Origin: Bacteroidaceae bacterium
GTDB lineage: Bacteria; Bacteroidota; Bacteroidia; Bacteroidales; Bacteroidaceae
Direction: 5' to 3'
DNA length: 17,170 nucleotides
NCBI GenBank assembly: GCA_900769465.1
Contig: CAAGGT010000285.1
Coordinates: 1-17,170, forward strand
The position numbers were made by a program, and so were the translations under genes. This document shows positions 15,410 to 17,170 of this stretch, in pieces. The notes under the pieces are model-generated. The model was not told where the DNA came from and ran no database searches. It saw nothing but the letters and a program-made list of their open reading frames with translations. How positions within the stretch are numbered: the stretch's first letter is position 1; each line of letters opens with the position of its first letter.

Positions 15410-15451
15410 AGCAGCGCTGCTTCGCACACGGAGCAGCGCTGTTTTTATTTT
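15410..15451 (+). terminator. Intrinsic terminator of the GH109-like gene
   Basis: CAGCGCTGC at 15412-15420 pairs with GCAGCGCTG at 15433-15441 (9 bp, extendable by a G-T and an A-T pair) around a 12-base loop, followed by TTTTTATTTTT. It lies 21 bases after the stop codon. The left arm GCAGCGCTGC is also a perfect palindrome by itself, so alternative pairings are possible. Confidence 0.9.
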
Positions 15452-15482
15452 TCTACAGATGGCTCTTTTTGGGGTATAACTT

Positions 15483-15513
15483 TTTGCTGTTCATTGTATT
15501 ATGTTTATGTTTG
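15483..15513 (+). promoter_or_regulatory. Bacteroidota promoter for the lipoprotein gene
   Basis: TTTG at 15483-15486 and TATGTTTG at 15506-15513 are 19 bases apart, an exact consensus match. The predicted start near 15520 gives a leader of about 70 bases before the ATG at 15592. It lies just after the terminator of the preceding gene, so the lipoprotein is a separate transcription unit. Confidence 0.8.
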
Positions 15514-15591
15514 CGGAAATCTTACGGCAGTCGCCGATAGCCGGGGATATTCCAGTATATACAGTTATGTTAATTCTATAATGTTATTACT

Positions 15592-16893
15592 ATGAAAAAG
15601 CTATTTGAAAGAATTGTCGGAATAAATCCGATAGCCTTGTGTCTGATGCTTGGTGTCTGCACACTCTTCTCTTCTTGTGATAATGAAGATGATAACAATT
15701 CAGGGGAAGGCTCTTTGCCCGAGGCTGTGGTTGTTTTTGATACCGACGGCGAATCCGATTATTATGCAACGGTCTTTGATTCAAAGAATAGTTCTGTAAC
15801 AATGGTCAAGGCCGATGAGGATGGCCGTATAACAGCCTTTGACCACCTTCTTGTCAAGGATAATGCCAATATCACTGCCACGTTCAACGAGGATGGTCTG
15901 TTCGAGGGTATTGGTGTCGAAGGTGCTACGATTGCTTTCTCCAACTATAACGGCAACAAGGTAGATGTTGCGATTGTTTTGGGTGATGAAACCCTGTTGT
16001 TCAAGGAGTATGAGTGTCCTCGTGACTGGGAACAGATGAAGGGTGATGTGTGCTTGGGTGTCTCACCCGGAACAACCAGAGCCGAAGGCGGAAAGAGTCT
16101 GAAGGATACCTTCTTCTATCTTGGCAACCAGTTTAAGAATTTGTGGGATTTTGCGGCTGATAGAATCAGCGCTTCCAATCCAAAAAAAATAGCCTTCAAA
16201 TATCTTTTCGATGTAATCAAGGACGGCACATTGTTTGTTGCCGACCTTAAGGGTGATTTGGCATATGCCGAATTCTTTGCTGAGATTGCTGCATTGGCGG
16301 CATCTTCGCCCACAACTCCTTGGGGTGCCCTTTGGACACTGCTCTCCAACTATGGTACATACAAAGACTTTGTTGCTGAGATGGTATACAATCTTATTGT
16401 AATGCACGAAGGGTATACCAAAGATAAGAATAATGGTATTAGTGCATTGGAGGGTGGCTCTGGTGCATTGAAGGTGACTTTGAGTTGGGACTTCTATGCA
16501 AATATGAATCTTCACGCAGTTGAGCCATGTGGGTGTCATATCTATTGGGGCAAGATGGCATCACTTCATTCAGACGGTTATCTGAATGTTGATAATACGC
16601 AGGGTGGTCCAGGCTCTACGGAGACACTTTATTGGAAAACTCCAGAAAATGGCGAGTATATTATAATTGTGGATAGTGCTGGCCCTGGAGCTGAAGGTAT
16701 GTTCGAGACTGGAATATGTACTGTAACTGTCTCCTACAACGGATTGGAAAAGATACATCGTGTGTCTATTCCTCAATGGGAAAATCTGAGTGTTACGACA
16801 ATTTCATTGCCTTCGGGTGCACAGAGCTGCGTGCCGGCAAGGGATATAGATATCCAGCTCGTATCGTCGGACAAGGCAAGAGCTCTCAAATGA
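15592..16893 (+). CDS. Predicted surface lipoprotein with a DUF2135/YfaP-like C-terminal domain
   Basis: A 433-residue protein with a hydrophobic signal ending LFSSC, so Cys29 is probably lipidated. The residues after it (DNEDDN) are acidic, as in the export signal that sends Bacteroidota lipoproteins to the cell surface. Residues about 44-135 are beta-rich with repeated acidic turns; about 165-275 is helical and rather hydrophobic. Residues about 291-383 (ALKVTLSWDF, NLHAVEP, HIYWGK, GYLNVDNTQGGPGSTE, GEYIIIVD) follow the pattern of DUF2135/YfaP-like domains, whose members read L-W-D-D-L-H-V-x-P then D-x-G-G-P-E. The usual Asp of DLDLH is Asn here (MNLH). I do not recognise the N-terminal part. 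It has its own promoter and downstream hairpin; no SusC or SusD partner is present. Function is unknown. Confidence 0.75.
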   Translation: MKKLFERIVGINPIALCLMLGVCTLFSSCDNEDDNNSGEGSLPEAVVVFDTDGESDYYATVFDSKNSSVTMVKADEDGRITAFDHLLVKDNANITATFNEDGLFEGIGVEGATIAFSNYNGNKVDVAIVLGDETLLFKEYECPRDWEQMKGDVCLGVSPGTTRAEGGKSLKDTFFYLGNQFKNLWDFAADRISASNPKKIAFKYLFDVIKDGTLFVADLKGDLAYAEFFAEIAALAASSPTTPWGALWTLLSNYGTYKDFVAEMVYNLIVMHEGYTKDKNNGISALEGGSGALKVTLSWDFYANMNLHAVEPCGCHIYWGKMASLHSDGYLNVDNTQGGPGSTETLYWKTPENGEYIIIVDSAGPGAEGMFETGICTVTVSYNGLEKIHRVSIPQWENLSVTTISLPSGAQSCVPARDIDIQLVSSDKARALK

Positions 16894-16918
16894 TGATGGT
16901 TTGAGCCCTTGCTATTAT

Positions 16919-16950
16919 ACCGGCGGCGACAGGATTCTGTCGCCGCCGGT
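16919..16950 (+). terminator. Hairpin downstream of the lipoprotein gene
   Basis: Positions 16919-16932 and 16937-16950 form a perfect 14-bp, very GC-rich inverted repeat with the 4-base loop GATT, 26 bases past the stop codon. The following TGTTTG is only a weak T tract, but the position and stem strength support a terminator. No T tract follows in the other direction. Confidence 0.8.
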
Positions 16951-17170
16951 TGTTTGACAAAATTTATCCGTATTGCCTGTTTTGATGGTTAAATTCATAG
17001 CATCCGGCCCTTCAATTGTGTAAAAAGAAATAGGATAATTAAAGTTTATTTGTAACTTTTGCAAGAAAAGATAACTCGCTTAGAATAAATCGGTTGGTCG
17101 GATTGCTTGAAAATTAGGTAACGAGATAGCAACCGTTCGTATTTCTGAGTTCTTCATTGCTTTGCCACAA
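16951..17170. other. No convincing gene; minus-strand frame broken by one stop
   Basis: No plus-strand gene is seen here. On the minus strand one frame is open from the window edge through MKNSEIRTVAISLPNFQ (ATG at 17157-17155) to a TAA at 17082-17080. It then stays open in the same frame, through NFNYPISFYTIEGPDAM, to a TAA at 16917-16915 inside the terminator region. This could be a decayed gene, a repeated extragenic element or chance. A TAACTTTTG stretch at 17053-17061 resembles a -7 box with one extra T but has no partner -33 element. Confidence 0.3.

Noticed and set aside
17045..17061. TTTATTTG and TAACTTTTG as a promoter for a gene to the right
   Set aside because: Neither matches TAnnTTTG exactly and no TTTG lies 19-21 bases upstream.
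1..17170. CRISPR arrays, tRNA or rRNA genes, toxin-antitoxin pairs, phage or defence genes
   Set aside because: I looked for evenly spaced direct repeats, tRNA-like cloverleaf patterns and recognisable families on both strands and found none; reading by eye could miss a degenerate case.

Overview
The window looks like ordinary chromosome from a Bacteroidota bacterium of the order Bacteroidales (Bacteroides/Prevotella-like; the genus cannot be fixed from sequence alone). Supporting signs are DUF4290, secreted DUF3472 and GH109-type proteins, lipoproteins with acidic residues after the lipobox cysteine, little sign of Shine-Dalgarno sequences, and promoters of the TTTG-N19/20-TAnnTTTG type. The core is two divergent gene blocks meeting at an AT-rich promoter region at 9345-9578.

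Left block, minus strand (9344 down to 169): tsaB, DUF4290, murA, rimM, a divergent M23-family membrane protein, dxr (ispC), rseP, a serpin lipoprotein and a secreted alkaline phosphatase. Gaps are 1-15 bp except for an 84-bp A/G-rich leader before rseP, so most or all of it is probably one operon. It runs from tRNA modification and ribosome maturation through peptidoglycan and isoprenoid precursor synthesis to envelope proteolysis and exported proteins. A 13-bp hairpin at 80-112 probably ends it. Beyond the hairpin, the 5' end of another minus-strand gene (perhaps a transposase subunit) runs off the left edge.

Right block, plus strand: yicC, gmk and nadD, then a secreted MORN-repeat protein and a secreted DUF5077/DUF3472 protein. 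gmk/nadD overlap by 8 bp and nadD/MORN by 11 bp. Two single-gene units follow. The first is a GH109-like Gfo/Idh/MocA protein with strongly biased codons and an unusual Ala/Lys/Glu-rich tail. The second is a lipoprotein with a probable DUF2135/YfaP-like C-terminal domain. Each has its own consensus Bacteroidota promoter and a downstream hairpin. The last ~220 bases hold no convincing gene, only a minus-strand frame broken by one stop codon.

Most notable points: MurA carries Asp in place of the fosfomycin-target Cys; the M23 protein keeps its zinc ligands but lacks both usual catalytic histidines; DUF4290 contains a clear internal duplication; a serpin is coupled to rseP; and the GH109-like protein has a histone-H1-like tail. 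I found no CRISPR array, tRNA, rRNA, phage module or recognisable defence system, so no complete new system can be claimed.
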